DNA of 24,111 nt from Erythrobacter donghaensis (lineage in GTDB: Bacteria > Pseudomonadota > Alphaproteobacteria > Sphingomonadales > Sphingomonadaceae). The notes under the pieces were generated by a model. That model was not told where the DNA came from, made no database searches, and saw only the letters and a list, made by a program, of their open reading frames with translations. Where the stretch lies: positions 1-24,111 of the forward strand of contig NZ_LSJS01000266.1 of NCBI RefSeq assembly GCF_001557325.1. The letters are read 5' to 3'. Both the position numbers and the translations under genes were made by a program. This document shows, in pieces, positions 1 to 9,822 of the stretch (its first letter is position 1; every line of letters begins with the position of its first letter).

Positions 1-690
1 GCCCGAGCCGAAGGCGTTGACGGTGCACTTGGCGGTACCGGTCACCTTGATGTCGCCCGCGCCGCCGATGGTCGCCTCGACCGTCCCGTCCGAGGCGAAG
101 GCGACATCGCCGGTGCCACCGATGGTGACTTCGGCTTGATCGGCCTTCAGTGCGGGCATCTCGACCTCGCCCGCGCCGCCGATCAGCACCTTGAGCTCCT
201 TCGCCGTGCCGCTACCGCGCACCGTGCCGCTGCCGCCGATGTTGATGCCGAGCGTCTGGCCGGCGAACTTCTCGAACTCCACCGTGCCGCTGCCGCCGAT
301 ATTGATCGCGGCCTCGCTGGCGAGGCCCTGCGCCTTGACCGTGCCCGCGCCGCCGATGATGATCTCCCTGGGGGCGGGCATGGTGATGCGGATGGTGGCG
401 GTGGAGTTGCCGTTCCAGCCCTCGACGCGGGTGATGCCGATCACCTCCTCGTCGCGCACGAAGCGCAAGGAATCGGTGTCGCTCCCTTCGACCTTGATCG
501 CGAAGGTGTTGCCCTCGGTGACGATCACGTTGTCGCCCGAGGCGAGGAACACCTTGGGGGGCGCCGCGCCCGCGATTTCGAGCTCGGAGAGCGGCACGCC
601 CTTCTGGCCGTTGATCTCGACATCGGCGCCTTCGCAGCCGGCGAGGGCTGCGGTGCCGGCAAGCAGCAGCGCGAGGCGTGTGTGGATCAT
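1..690 (-). CDS. DUF2807 (head GIN domain) lipoprotein, 3' end outside window
   Basis: The first 230 codons are present; the 3' end runs off the left edge. The N-terminus is a lipoprotein signal: basic MIHTRL, a short hydrophobic stretch, then lipobox LAGC with Cys19 as the expected lipidation site. From about residue 110 the chain is a series of short repeats, roughly 18-20 residues apart, built on an IGG-(A/S)-G-x-V/I pattern. This is typical of the right-handed beta-helix of DUF2807 (putative autotransporter adhesin, head GIN) proteins. The ATG at 690 is preceded by GGGAGAG at good ribosome-binding distance. These proteins are secreted or envelope-associated and their biochemical role is not established; I infer outer-membrane or periplasmic attachment. 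The gene appears monocistronic on its upstream side, with a candidate operator just before the start. Confidence 0.85.
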   Translation of the reverse strand, partial: MIHTRLALLLAGTAALAGCEGADVEINGQKGVPLSELEIAGAAPPKVFLASGDNVIVTEGNTFAIKVEGSDTDSLRFVRDEEVIGITRVEGWNGNSTATIRITMPAPREIIIGGAGTVKAQGLASEAAINIGGSGTVEFEKFAGQTLGINIGGSGTVRGSGTAKELKVLIGGAGEVEMPALKADQAEVTIGGTGDVAFASDGTVEATIGGAGDIKVTGTAKCTVNAFGSG

Positions 691-706
691 GCGTGTCTCT
701 CCCGTT

Positions 707-730
707 GGCGTATTGCTGATGTAATACACC
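707..730. promoter_or_regulatory. Inverted-repeat operator candidate before the DUF2807 gene
   Basis: The arms GGCGTATT (707-714) and AATACACC (723-730) form an inverted repeat with one mismatch around an 8-base spacer. It lies 17 bases upstream of the DUF2807 start codon. On the minus strand a TTGCAC (746-741) is followed 17 bases later by TACATC (723-718), a weak -35/-10 pair, so the repeat would cover the -10 region. GTATT/AATAC half-sites suit a dimeric repressor, for example a GntR/YtrA-type regulator, but no regulator gene is visible here. Confidence 0.4.
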
Positions 731-774
731 ATGGGGCCTGGTGCAAGGGGGAGAGCCGACACGACGCCCAAACG

Positions 775-804
775 AAAAGGGCCGCCCCGAAGGACGGCCC
801 TTTC
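775..804 (-). terminator. Rho-independent terminator of the carD transcript
   Basis: Read on the minus strand, a 9-bp perfect stem (AAAGGGCCG with CGGCCCTTT, 10-base loop) is followed by TTTTCGTTT. It begins 27 bases after the carD stop codon. It cleanly ends the helicase, S4, fdxA, carD block before the DUF2807 gene. Confidence 0.75.
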
Positions 805-830
805 ATGTTCGCGCCAGCGCGCCGCGAAGC

Positions 831-1364
831 TTACGCTTCCTCGGCGGTGTCGTAATATTGCGGCACGTGCTCGCGCAGCACGTCGAGGATCTTGCCGAGC
901 GCGGTCGGCTCGTCGGTCTCTTCCATCGCCGCCAACTCGCGGGCGAGGCGGCTCGAGGCCGCTTCGAAGATCTGGCGTTCCGAATAGGACTGCTCGGGCT
1001 GGTCTTCGGGGCGGAACAGGTCGCGGGTCACTTCGGCGATCGAGACGAGGTCGCCCGAGTTGATCTTGGCTTCATATTGCTGCGCGCGACGCGACCACAT
1101 GGTGCGCTTGACCTTGGGCTTGCCCTTGAGGGTTTCCATCGCCTGCTTGAGGGTCTTGTCCGACGAAAGCTTGCGCATCCCGATGGCTTCGACCTTGTTG
1201 ACCGGCACGCGCAGGGTCATGCGCTCTTTCTCGAAGCGCAGCACGTAGAGTTCGAGCTGCATCCCCGCGATTTCCTCGCGCTGGAGCTCGACCACCCGGC
1301 CCACGCCGTGCTTGGGGTAGACAACATAATCGCCGACGGTGAATGCGTTCGCGGTGCTCGCCAT
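831..1364 (-). CDS. carD: CarD/CdnL-family RNA polymerase-binding transcription factor
   Basis: The 177-aa product (MASTANAFTVGDYVVYPKHG...) matches the CarD/CdnL family. It has an N-terminal Tudor-like RNAP-interaction domain (about residues 8-65, with the GDYVVYPKHGVG signature) and a C-terminal helical DNA-binding domain containing a conserved tryptophan (Trp90). Family members bind the RNAP beta subunit and stabilise the open complex at housekeeping and rRNA promoters; Caulobacter CdnL supports growth and anabolism. The ATG at 1364 has AAAGGAA seven bases upstream, so it is preferred over an in-frame TTG five codons earlier. The gene lies 270 bp after fdxA in the same orientation, so it probably has its own promoter, and it ends at a strong terminator. 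Confidence 0.93.
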   Translation of the reverse strand: MASTANAFTVGDYVVYPKHGVGRVVELQREEIAGMQLELYVLRFEKERMTLRVPVNKVEAIGMRKLSSDKTLKQAMETLKGKPKVKRTMWSRRAQQYEAKINSGDLVSIAEVTRDLFRPEDQPEQSYSERQIFEAASSRLARELAAMEETDEPTALGKILDVLREHVPQYYDTAEEA

Positions 1365-1634
1365 GCACGTTCCTTTCAATCGGCCGACCTTGCAACGGGA
1401 GGGGAGGGAACGAAACGGCCCGGCGGCGCGACCCTACCCCTCACAGGGCGAGCGCCGGGTGCGAAACGTCCGGTTGGGGGTTGCTGGTGTCGGGCCTTCC
1501 TGGTTTCTGGACGCCTGCGCGGGCCCATGGCCCGGCGCGGTCGGCACATCATATAGCACGCCTGCAACAAAATTGCGAGTCGGCGTTTGCGCGGACCTGC
1601 GAAGCTTTGCAGATAGCGCAAAAGCGCGCCGAAA
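1365..1634 (-). other. carD leader / fdxA-carD spacer with imperfect inverted repeat
   Basis: This 270-bp spacer has no convincing gene. It holds an imperfect inverted repeat, with arms CCCGGCG (1419-1425) and CGCCGGG (1453-1459) and an inner pair CCCT (1432-1435) and AGGG (1445-1448). Read on the minus strand, GCTATATG (1557-1550) could be a -10 element for carD, but I see no good -35. If so, carD would have a leader of about 180 nt containing the hairpin. No terminator is visible after fdxA, so read-through into carD is also possible. Confidence 0.3.
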
Positions 1635-1973
1635 TCAGTCGCCTTCGCCCGGCGCGTCGCTGAAGTACTTCTCGAACTTGCCCTTTTCGCCCTTGTGCGC
1701 GTCGGCATCCTCGGGCGGGGCCTTCTGGCTGGTGATGTTGGGCCACACCGCCGAGAACTGGGTGTTAAGTTCCAGCCACTTCTCGAGCCCGTCCTCGGTA
1801 TCCGGGAGAATCGCCTCGGCCGGGCATTCGGGCTCGCACACGCCGCAATCGATGCATTCGCTGGGGTTGATCACCAGCATGTTCTCGCCCTCGTAGAAAC
1901 AGTCGACCGGGCACACTTCCACGCAATCGGTGTACTTGCACTTGATGCAGTCTTCGGTGACGACGTAAGTCAT
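1635..1973 (-). CDS. fdxA: 7Fe ferredoxin FdxA ([3Fe-4S][4Fe-4S])
   Basis: The 112-aa protein starts [22 protein letters not shown]. Cysteines at 9, 12, 17, 21 and 25 and at 40, 43, 46 and 50 ([12 protein letters not shown]) give the pattern of the small FdxA-type ferredoxins that carry one 3Fe-4S and one 4Fe-4S cluster. The acidic C-terminal extension (about residues 52-112) is typical of the proteobacterial form. It is a cytoplasmic low-potential electron carrier; its redox partner cannot be told from here. The ATG at 1973 has AAAGAG upstream and lies 10 bases after the stop of the S4-domain gene, so co-transcription with S4 and the helicase is likely. Confidence 0.95.
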   Translation of the reverse strand: MTYVVTEDCIKCKYTDCVEVCPVDCFYEGENMLVINPSECIDCGVCEPECPAEAILPDTEDGLEKWLELNTQFSAVWPNITSQKAPPEDADAHKGEKGKFEKYFSDAPGEGD

Positions 1974-1983
1974 TGCGGCTCTT

Positions 1984-2355
1984 TCACGAGAAATCTTCGG
2001 GATCGCCGGACAGGATGCCCGGCGCAGGCGACGACGCGCCTATGGTCATTTGCCCCTTACGGTCAAGTCCATCGGAATCAACCTCACGATAATGCGATGC
2101 GGCCTCGGCAGGCGAGCCGCGCCGTGGGGGCAGGGCGAGGAGCTCGACCACCCGCACGCCGCTGCCCAGCGCGATCGTCAGCACATCCCCGATACGCACC
2201 TGTTCGGAAGCCCGCAGCACATGCTTTCTGTTGCGGCGCAAAGCATGGGTATCGATCAGCGCCAGCGCAGCGGAGCGGGTGCGGGCGAAGCGCAGGTAGA
2301 CGAGCAGGCGGTCGATGCGGATCGAGCCTGCGCTGCCACCACCTGCTGCGCTCAT
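1984..2355 (-). CDS. S4-domain RNA-binding protein (Hsp15/HslR-like)
   Basis: The 123-aa protein has an N-terminal S4 fold (about residues 12-65: [20 protein letters not shown], then RIGDVLTI), as in Hsp15-type ribosome-associated proteins. E. coli Hsp15 rescues blocked 50S subunits carrying nascent chains; whether this homologue does the same is inference. The C-terminal half is polar and degenerate. The start codon overlaps the helicase stop in an ATGA arrangement (2352-2355), which implies translational coupling of two RNA-acting proteins. Confidence 0.85.
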   Translation of the reverse strand: MSAAGGGSAGSIRIDRLLVYLRFARTRSAALALIDTHALRRNRKHVLRASEQVRIGDVLTIALGSGVRVVELLALPPRRGSPAEAASHYREVDSDGLDRKGQMTIGASSPAPGILSGDPEDFS

Positions 2356-5126
2356 CCCTTGAGCAGGTCCGCCAGCTTGTCGAAGGCGCCCCCGGCGCGC
2401 GCGGGGCCGGTATCGGGCTTGGGGAGGGGCGGGCGGTTGTCGCCCCCTGAACGTTCGCGCGGCTTGCCGCGCGGCTTACCCGCGGGCCTGCCCCCGCCGG
2501 GCCTGTCACGCCGCTCGCCCCTGGGCCGATCGTCGCGCTTCTCGCCGCGTGCCTTGCCCTCGTGGTGCGTGTCCTTGCGTTCCGGCTTGCGGTCGGAGCG
2601 GCGCGCGGCTCCTCTGGCCTCGCGCTCCTCCGGGCGGCGCGGGCGCCAGTACCAGCGGTCGGGGGCGGGGGCACCGTGAGCGCCCTCGGGCAGGGCGCGC
2701 GCGCGTTCGCAGCGGAAGCCCGCGCTGCCGAGCAACCGACGGGCGTTCTCGGCCTCGAGCCCGACCGAGACCGCGAGCGCCAGATCGAGCCGGAACGGCC
2801 GGTTGCGCTCCTTAGGGTGCGCCGCGACCACCTTGGCGCGCGCATCGAAGGCCGCGCGAAAAATCTTCTCGGCGAGATCGACCCGGATCGCCTGGCTGCC
2901 GGCATAGCGATAGCCCGCAGGCAGTCGCCCCCTGGCCCAGCTGCCCTCGGCGAGCACGGGGAGCATCGCCTCCTGCACGGCGCGGGTGTCGAGCCCGAGG
3001 GCGTGCAGCAATCGCCGGGGGGCGGGCTTCAGCAGCGGCGCATCGAAGATGTCGAGCGCGCCGAAGGTGATGCCGAGCTTCCTGAGATAGGGGCGCATCT
3101 CCTTGGGCAGGTTCTCGAGCCCCGCCTCCTCGCGGCTGATGACGCCGCGCGCCTCGATCAGGGTGATGACGAGCGCGCGCGCCTGCGAGCCGGCGGCGGG
3201 ATCGCGCGCGGCCTCGGCGAGCCTGCGCAAGGGGGCGAGCGGTTCGAGCTGCGCTTCGAGCCATGCGGCAAGGCCAGCTTCCAGCTTCGCCTTGGCGGCA
3301 TCGGGCAGCAGCGCCGCGTCGCGGGTGAGGGCGAGGCGAGGGGTGCCGAAATTGCCCGAGCCCGGATGGCCGGGGAAGGCGATCTCGGCGAGCGCGCGGC
3401 CCTGCCACCGGATCGCGCCGCCGCTGATCTCCAGCTCGGCGATGCCCTGCGACAGCAGCCACTCGGCGCGGCCCGCGAGCAGCGCCGGCAGCGCCTTCTC
3501 GCCCGCCGCGAGCAGCATCCGGCGGTCGGCTACCCCCGCCGCGGGATCGACATGGAAGCGAAAGCCCTCGAGCCGGCCGATGCTCTCGCCCTCCACGGTG
3601 AGGTGCCCGTCGGGTTCGAGGGTGACGGGCAGCGCACTCGCATCCTGCCCCAGCGATTTCATCAAGAGCGTCGTCCTTCGGTTCACGAAACGCTCGGTCA
3701 GCCGCGCATGCAGCGCATCCGAGAGCTTCGCCTCGACCGCGCGCGCACGCGCGGCCATTTCGTCGCGCGCCAGCACCCAGTCCGGGCGCTGGCAGATATA
3801 GGCCCAGCTGCGAATCGCGGCGATTCGCCCCTGCAGCGTGTCGATGTCGCCCTGCATCCGGTCAAGCTCGGCGATGCGCGCGGCGACGAAATCCGCGCCG
3901 ATGTAACCGCCCTGCAAGTCGTCCCACAGTCGGGCGACGAAGCGTGCGTGCTGTTCGACCCCGAGATTGCGGAAATCGGGGAGCGAGCAGGCCTCCCAGA
4001 AGCGCCGCACGCTCCCCGCCCCGCGCACCGTATCGGCGATGGGGTCTGCGGCGAGGCGTTTGAGCACGGCGAGGTCGATCGCCTCGGGTGCGGGCCTTAG
4101 CACCGGATTGTCGGGCCTCGCCTCGAGCTCGGCGATCAGGCTCGCGAGCGAATCGCAGCGCGGATCGGCCTCGCGCCAGAACAGGTGGGTGAGGGGCGCG
4201 AACCGGTGCTCCTCGATCGCGTAGACTTCCTCGTCGGTGAACTGGAGCGGCTCGCCGTCGCCCTTGCCCGTCCCCGACAGGGTGCCGAAGCTGCCGTCGC
4301 GCTGGTGCCGCCCGGCTCTCCCCGCGATCTGCGCCATTTCGCTCGGCGTGAGGCGGCGCTTCCGCCTCCCGTCATATTTCGACAGCGCAGCGAAGGCGAC
4401 ATGGTCGAGATCGAGGTTCAATCCCATCCCGATCGCGTCGGTGGCGACGATGTAGTCGACCTCGCCCGCCTGGAACATCGCGACCTGCTTGTTGCGGGTC
4501 TCGGGCGAGAGCGCGCCCATGACAACAGCGGCCCCGCCTCTGAACCGCCGTAAAGCCTCGGCCATGGCGTAGACCTGTTCGACGCTGAAGGCGACCACGG
4601 CGGAGCGCTTGGGCAGGCGCGAGAGCTTGCACACGCCGGCATGGGAGAGGGTCGAAAAGCGCGGGCGGCTGGTGATCTCGGCCCCGGGGATCAGCGCCTT
4701 GACCATCGGTTCCAAGGTGGCGCTACCGAGGATCATCGTCTCCTCGCGCCCGCGCATGTGCATGAGGCGATCGGTGAAGATGTGCCCGCGTTCCGGGTCC
4801 GCGCCCAATTGCGCCTCGTCGAGCGCGACGAAGGCGTGCTGCCCGGCGGTGCGCGGCATGGCCTCGGCGGTGCAGAGGAAATAGCGGGCGTCGGGCGGCT
4901 CGATCCGCTCCTCGCCGGTGATCAGCGCCACCTGCTTGTCGCCCTTGATCGCGCGCACCCGGTCATAGACCTCGCGCGCCAGCAGGCGCAGCGGGAAGCC
5001 CATCATGCCGCTGGAATGGCCGCACATCCGCTCGATCGCGAGATGCGTCTTGCCGGTGTTGGTCGGCCCGAGCACGGCGCGCACGCGGCTGTCGTCGCCG
5101 GGTCTGGAAAGGGGGGGAAGGGTCAC
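2352..5126 (-). CDS. Suv3-like DExx-box RNA/DNA helicase
   Basis: The 924-aa protein is a superfamily 2 helicase of the Suv3 (mitochondrial RNA helicase) type found in alphaproteobacteria. Walker A is GPTNTGKTH (residues 20-28). Motif II is DEAQ (103-106), close to the DEIQ of Suv3 rather than DEAD or DEAH. Motif III is SAT (135-137), motif V VATDAIGMGLN (226-236) and motif VI QIAGRAGRH (265-273). The last 90 or so residues are a low-complexity Arg/Lys/Gly/Pro tail, likely nucleic-acid-binding. Suv3 works with exoribonucleases in mitochondrial RNA decay; the bacterial role is inferred as RNA metabolism. The start is a GTG at 5126, because no in-frame ATG fits before Walker A and the upstream ATG at 5140 meets a stop after five codons. 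Confidence 0.88.
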   Translation of the reverse strand: MTLPPLSRPGDDSRVRAVLGPTNTGKTHLAIERMCGHSSGMMGFPLRLLAREVYDRVRAIKGDKQVALITGEERIEPPDARYFLCTAEAMPRTAGQHAFVALDEAQLGADPERGHIFTDRLMHMRGREETMILGSATLEPMVKALIPGAEITSRPRFSTLSHAGVCKLSRLPKRSAVVAFSVEQVYAMAEALRRFRGGAAVVMGALSPETRNKQVAMFQAGEVDYIVATDAIGMGLNLDLDHVAFAALSKYDGRRKRRLTPSEMAQIAGRAGRHQRDGSFGTLSGTGKGDGEPLQFTDEEVYAIEEHRFAPLTHLFWREADPRCDSLASLIAELEARPDNPVLRPAPEAIDLAVLKRLAADPIADTVRGAGSVRRFWEACSLPDFRNLGVEQHARFVARLWDDLQGGYIGADFVAARIAELDRMQGDIDTLQGRIAAIRSWAYICQRPDWVLARDEMAARARAVEAKLSDALHARLTERFVNRRTTLLMKSLGQDASALPVTLEPDGHLTVEGESIGRLEGFRFHVDPAAGVADRRMLLAAGEKALPALLAGRAEWLLSQGIAELEISGGAIRWQGRALAEIAFPGHPGSGNFGTPRLALTRDAALLPDAAKAKLEAGLAAWLEAQLEPLAPLRRLAEAARDPAAGSQARALVITLIEARGVISREEAGLENLPKEMRPYLRKLGITFGALDIFDAPLLKPAPRRLLHALGLDTRAVQEAMLPVLAEGSWARGRLPAGYRYAGSQAIRVDLAEKIFRAAFDARAKVVAAHPKERNRPFRLDLALAVSVGLEAENARRLLGSAGFRCERARALPEGAHGAPAPDRWYWRPRRPEEREARGAARRSDRKPERKDTHHEGKARGEKRDDRPRGERRDRPGGGRPAGKPRGKPRERSGGDNRPPLPKPDTGPARAGGAFDKLADLLKG

Positions 5127-5234
5127 AGCCTTGCGGTCATCGCAGGCTTGCCGCAGGCGGGCAAGGCCATGGGTCAGCCTCGCACGGCAATAGGCACAAC
5201 ACCTTATCGCACCGAGGCACCGACTGGTCGCTGG

Positions 5235-5249
5235 TTAAGCGCGACTTTA
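5235..5249 (+). promoter_or_regulatory. Candidate CtrA-binding site upstream of the M23 peptidase gene
   Basis: TTAA (5235-5238), seven bases, then TTTA (5246-5249) matches the TTAA-N7-TTAA CtrA full site with one mismatch. It lies 82 bases before the M23 start and overlaps an AT-rich stretch with TACTAT (5248-5253) as a possible -10. CtrA controls cell-cycle and envelope genes, including LytM-type peptidases, in related bacteria. In a GC-rich genome a chance match is uncommon but not excluded. Confidence 0.35.
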
Positions 5250-5330
5250 CTATGTTGTGGCAGAAAAATCGGACAAGGCTCCGCCGGAGGGTGGCGCAAG
5301 GCTCGCCCGGCCAAGGGCACCGTTCGGGGC

Positions 5331-7091
5331 ATGATGTTGGATCACGCGCGCAAACTGACCGATCTGGAAGAAGCCCCGGAGGACGCCGGGCACGCCCCGG
5401 ACGAGGGCGCTGCCCGCGCGCTGGCGATCATCCCGCAGCCGATCGACCCGTCCGAGGCGCGCGAGCTCATCCCCTATCTGCGCAACGCCGGAAAGCTCGC
5501 CCCGCCGACCTTCACGCAGCGCCTGCGGCGGCGGCTGAGGCAGCGCCTCGCCTCCCGGGTTCAGGCCTACGAGGCGTGGCGGCTTGACGCCTCGCGGTGG
5601 TTCGACCGGCTTGATCTCGCCCCCGACCTTGCCGAGGATATCGGCAGCCGCCGCTGGTTGCGCGGGCTGGGGACGATGGTGGGGTTGGGCGTGGTGGCGC
5701 TCGCCTGCTGGCCCGATCTCACGCCCCTGGAAGCCCGCCCCGCCATGCCGCGCGGCGCGGCGGTCGATGCCGAGATGCGCAGCCAGATGATCCTGCCGCT
5801 CGCGCTGGGGGCCGACTCCGGCCGCCGGATGGGGCCGACCCAGGCGGTGATCCCGCTCAAGAGCGCGCCCGAGCGGCCGCAGATCCAGATGGTCGTCACC
5901 CTCGCGCCCGGTGACAGCTTCGCCTCGATGCTGCGCCGCGCGGGCGTGGCGGCCGAGGATATCGACCGCGCCGCCGCGCTGGTCGGGCAGGCCGTGGCAG
6001 TGGGCGACATCCAGCCGGGCACCCAGATGGACCTGATCCTCGGCCGCCGCACCGCGCCGGGCCAGCCGCGCCCGCTCGACAGCCTCTCGTTCCGCGCGCG
6101 CTTCGATCTCGAGCTGGCGCTGACCCGCCCGGGCGTGGGCGAGGTCAATCCCGATGGCACCCCGGTGATCCCCGCCGGCCCGCTCGCGCTCCAGCGCAAC
6201 GTGATCCGCGTCGACGAGACCCCGCTCAGGGTGCGTGGGCAGGTGGGCTCGAGCCTCTACCGCTCGATGCGCGCCGCCGGTGTCCCCGCGAGCGCGGTGC
6301 AGGAATACCTGAAAGCCCTCGACGCGCAAATCGACATGGACCGCGAGGTCCGCTCGACCGACGAGTTCGACATCATCCTCGCCTATCGCCGCGCCGCGAC
6401 CGGCGAGCGCATGGCGGGGCAATTGCTCTATGCCGGGATCGATCGCAGCGGGGTGCCGCGCACCCAGCTGATGCGATGGGGGAGCGAGGGGCGCTTCTAC
6501 GAGGCCTCGGGCGTGGGCGAGCAGCGCCGCGGGCTGCTGGCGCCGGTGCCGGGGGCAGTCACCTCCAACTTCGGGATGCGCCGCCACCCGATCCTCGGCT
6601 ACACCCGGATGCACGCCGGGATCGACTTCAAGGCGTCGTATGGCACGCCGATCGTCGCGGTGAGCGACGGCAAGGTCACGAGCGCGGGCCGCGCCGGCGG
6701 CTGCGGGATCCAGGTGCGGCTCGAACACGGGGGCGGGCTCTCGACCCGCTACTGCCACATGAGCCGGATGGCGGTCGCGCCGGGCATGTCGGTGCGGCGC
6801 GGGCAGGTGATCGGCTATGTCGGCTCGACCGGCCTGTCGACCGGTGCGCACCTCCACTACGAGATGTATCGCGGCGGGCGGGTGATCAATCCGGCGAGCG
6901 TCCAGTTCGTCAGCCGCGCGCTGCTTTCGGGCACCGAGCTGATCGATTTCCGCCGCCAGCTGATCAAGCTCAAGGAGATCGAAGTCGGCGCCGCGCTCAA
7001 GGATCTCGCGCCCGATCCGTCCGAAGTGAAGGCCCCGGTGCGCGAGATCGAGAAGGTCGCCGGGCCCACCCCTGCGCCCAAGAAGCCGTAG
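5331..7091 (+). CDS. M23-family (LytM) metalloendopeptidase, membrane-anchored
   Basis: The 586-aa protein has a cytoplasmic N-terminal region (1-108), one membrane segment (about 109-127, WLRGLGTMVGLGVVALACW), a periplasmic linker with a LysM/OapA-like region (about 185-240), and a C-terminal peptidase M23 domain (about 403-525). The zinc and catalytic residues are all present: His428 and Asp432 (MHAGID), His476 (RYCHMS), His507 and His509 (GAHLHY). It should therefore be an active peptidoglycan endopeptidase, unlike degenerate EnvC/NlpD activators. The ATG at 5331 (or 5334) is preceded by GGGG; the frame stays open far upstream, but that part lies antisense to the helicase and is not M23-like. 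It heads a plus-strand gene row with hemB 45 bp downstream. Confidence 0.9.
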   Translation: MMLDHARKLTDLEEAPEDAGHAPDEGAARALAIIPQPIDPSEARELIPYLRNAGKLAPPTFTQRLRRRLRQRLASRVQAYEAWRLDASRWFDRLDLAPDLAEDIGSRRWLRGLGTMVGLGVVALACWPDLTPLEARPAMPRGAAVDAEMRSQMILPLALGADSGRRMGPTQAVIPLKSAPERPQIQMVVTLAPGDSFASMLRRAGVAAEDIDRAAALVGQAVAVGDIQPGTQMDLILGRRTAPGQPRPLDSLSFRARFDLELALTRPGVGEVNPDGTPVIPAGPLALQRNVIRVDETPLRVRGQVGSSLYRSMRAAGVPASAVQEYLKALDAQIDMDREVRSTDEFDIILAYRRAATGERMAGQLLYAGIDRSGVPRTQLMRWGSEGRFYEASGVGEQRRGLLAPVPGAVTSNFGMRRHPILGYTRMHAGIDFKASYGTPIVAVSDGKVTSAGRAGGCGIQVRLEHGGGLSTRYCHMSRMAVAPGMSVRRGQVIGYVGSTGLSTGAHLHYEMYRGGRVINPASVQFVSRALLSGTELIDFRRQLIKLKEIEVGAALKDLAPDPSEVKAPVREIEKVAGPTPAPKKP

Positions 7092-8683
<1,592 letters not shown>

Positions 8684-8691
<8 letters not shown>

Positions 8692-9247
8692 GTTCCGCCA
8701 CGACACCACCCGCCTGACGCTGCGCGACTGGCGTGAGGCGGACTGGCCCGCGTTCTGGCGCGTCACCAACACGCCCGCGGTGATGCGCTGGCTCGGCGGG
8801 GTGCTGGACGAGGCCGGACGCGCGGCAGCCCGCGCCCGCGTCGAACAATATCAGGCCGACCACGGCCACACCTTCTGGGTGGTCGAACGCCGCGAGGACG
8901 GCGCGCTGCTCGGCTTTTGCGGACTGAAACGCTCGAACCAGCCGGGCGGCCCGCAGGGGATGATGGAGGTCGGCTGGCGGCTGCGCGAGGATGCCTGGGG
9001 GCAGGGCTATGCCAGAGAGGCGGCTGCCGCCTCGCTGGCGCTCGCCTTCGATCGCTTTGGGGCGGAGGAGGTGATCGCGCTGACGGTCGCGTGCAACACC
9101 GCAAGCTGGGGGCTGATGGAGCGCCTCGGCATGCAGCGACGCGAAGACCTCGACTTCGACAGCCCCGATTTCGATCCCGAGAACCCGCGCATCATCGCCT
9201 ATTCTATCGCGCGGAACGCATGGGCTGGCCCCGAGAAGGCGACATGA
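8684..9247 (+). CDS. GNAT N-acetyltransferase 2 (RimJ/RimL type)
   Basis: The 187-aa protein has TTRLTLRDW (8-16) at the start, TPAVMRWLGGV (30-40), motif A AWGQGYAREA (104-113), then CNTASWGLMERLGM and the C-terminal segment DFDSPDFDPENP. The start ATGCCTGA overlaps the end of the preceding GNAT gene by 8 bases, the same length as the hemB/GNAT1 overlap. The TPAVM-x-x-LGGV motif is shared with the third GNAT, so these two look most closely related. The substrate is unknown. Confidence 0.88.
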
Positions 9248-9822
9248 CGGCACCCGTGCTCACGACCGAGCGGCTGGTGCTGCGCCAGATTGGCGAGGGC
9301 GACCTCGATCCGCACATGGCGCTCCTCAACACGCCTGCGGTGATGCAATACCTCGGCGGAGTGCAGCCGCGCGAAGTCATCGCCGCCAAGCACGAAGCCT
9401 CGCGCGCCAGCTTCGCCGCGCACGGCTTCGGCTTCATGATCATGGAGGAGCGCGCGACCGGAGCGATGGTGGGCCATTGCGGCCTGCGCCATGTCGGCCA
9501 CCCGCTCGCGCCCAACCCGGAGGACCACGAGATCGGCTGGCTGGTGCGCGAGGATCGCTGGCGGCGGGGTTATGCCCACGAGGCGATGCGTGCGGTGATC
9601 GACTGGGGCTTCTCCTCCCACGCGGCGCCCCGGATCGTCGCCATCACCACCCAAAGCAACACCGGCAGCTGGCGGCTGATGGAGAAACTGGGCATGATCC
9701 GCGCGAGCGAGCTTGATTTCAACGATCCGGCAATGCCACCCGCGTATAACCCGGCGATCCAGTACCGGATCACGCGCGGGCAATGGGCACGTGGGGGCCA
9801 TGGGGATCGAAGCCTTGACTGA
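9244..9822 (+). CDS. GNAT N-acetyltransferase 3 (RimJ/RimL type)
   Basis: The 192-aa protein begins MTAPVLTTERLVLRQI and carries TPAVMQYLGGV (30-40). Its motif A, RWRRGYAHEA (105-114), has Arg where the other two copies have Gly in the WGxG core. NTGSWRLMEKLGM and DFNDPAMPPAYNP follow. The ATG overlaps the stop of GNAT 2 as ATGA. The changed motif A may alter acetyl-CoA or substrate handling, but the rest of the fold is intact. The last 23 bases overlap the start of the membrane-fused spermidine-synthase-like gene. The substrate is unknown. Confidence 0.88.
   Translation: MTAPVLTTERLVLRQIGEGDLDPHMALLNTPAVMQYLGGVQPREVIAAKHEASRASFAAHGFGFMIMEERATGAMVGHCGLRHVGHPLAPNPEDHEIGWLVREDRWRRGYAHEAMRAVIDWGFSSHAAPRIVAITTQSNTGSWRLMEKLGMIRASELDFNDPAMPPAYNPAIQYRITRGQWARGGHGDRSLD

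Noticed and set aside
1..690. Tandem DNA repeat in the DUF2807 gene
   Set aside because: The recurring GCCGCCGAT-like pieces are explained by the protein's repeated IGG-x-G beta-helix turns, not by a separate repeat element.
4641..5330. N-terminal extension of the M23 peptidase frame
   Set aside because: The frame stays open, but this part overlaps the helicase gene in antisense and is not similar to peptidase N-termini. The ATG at 5331 is preferred.
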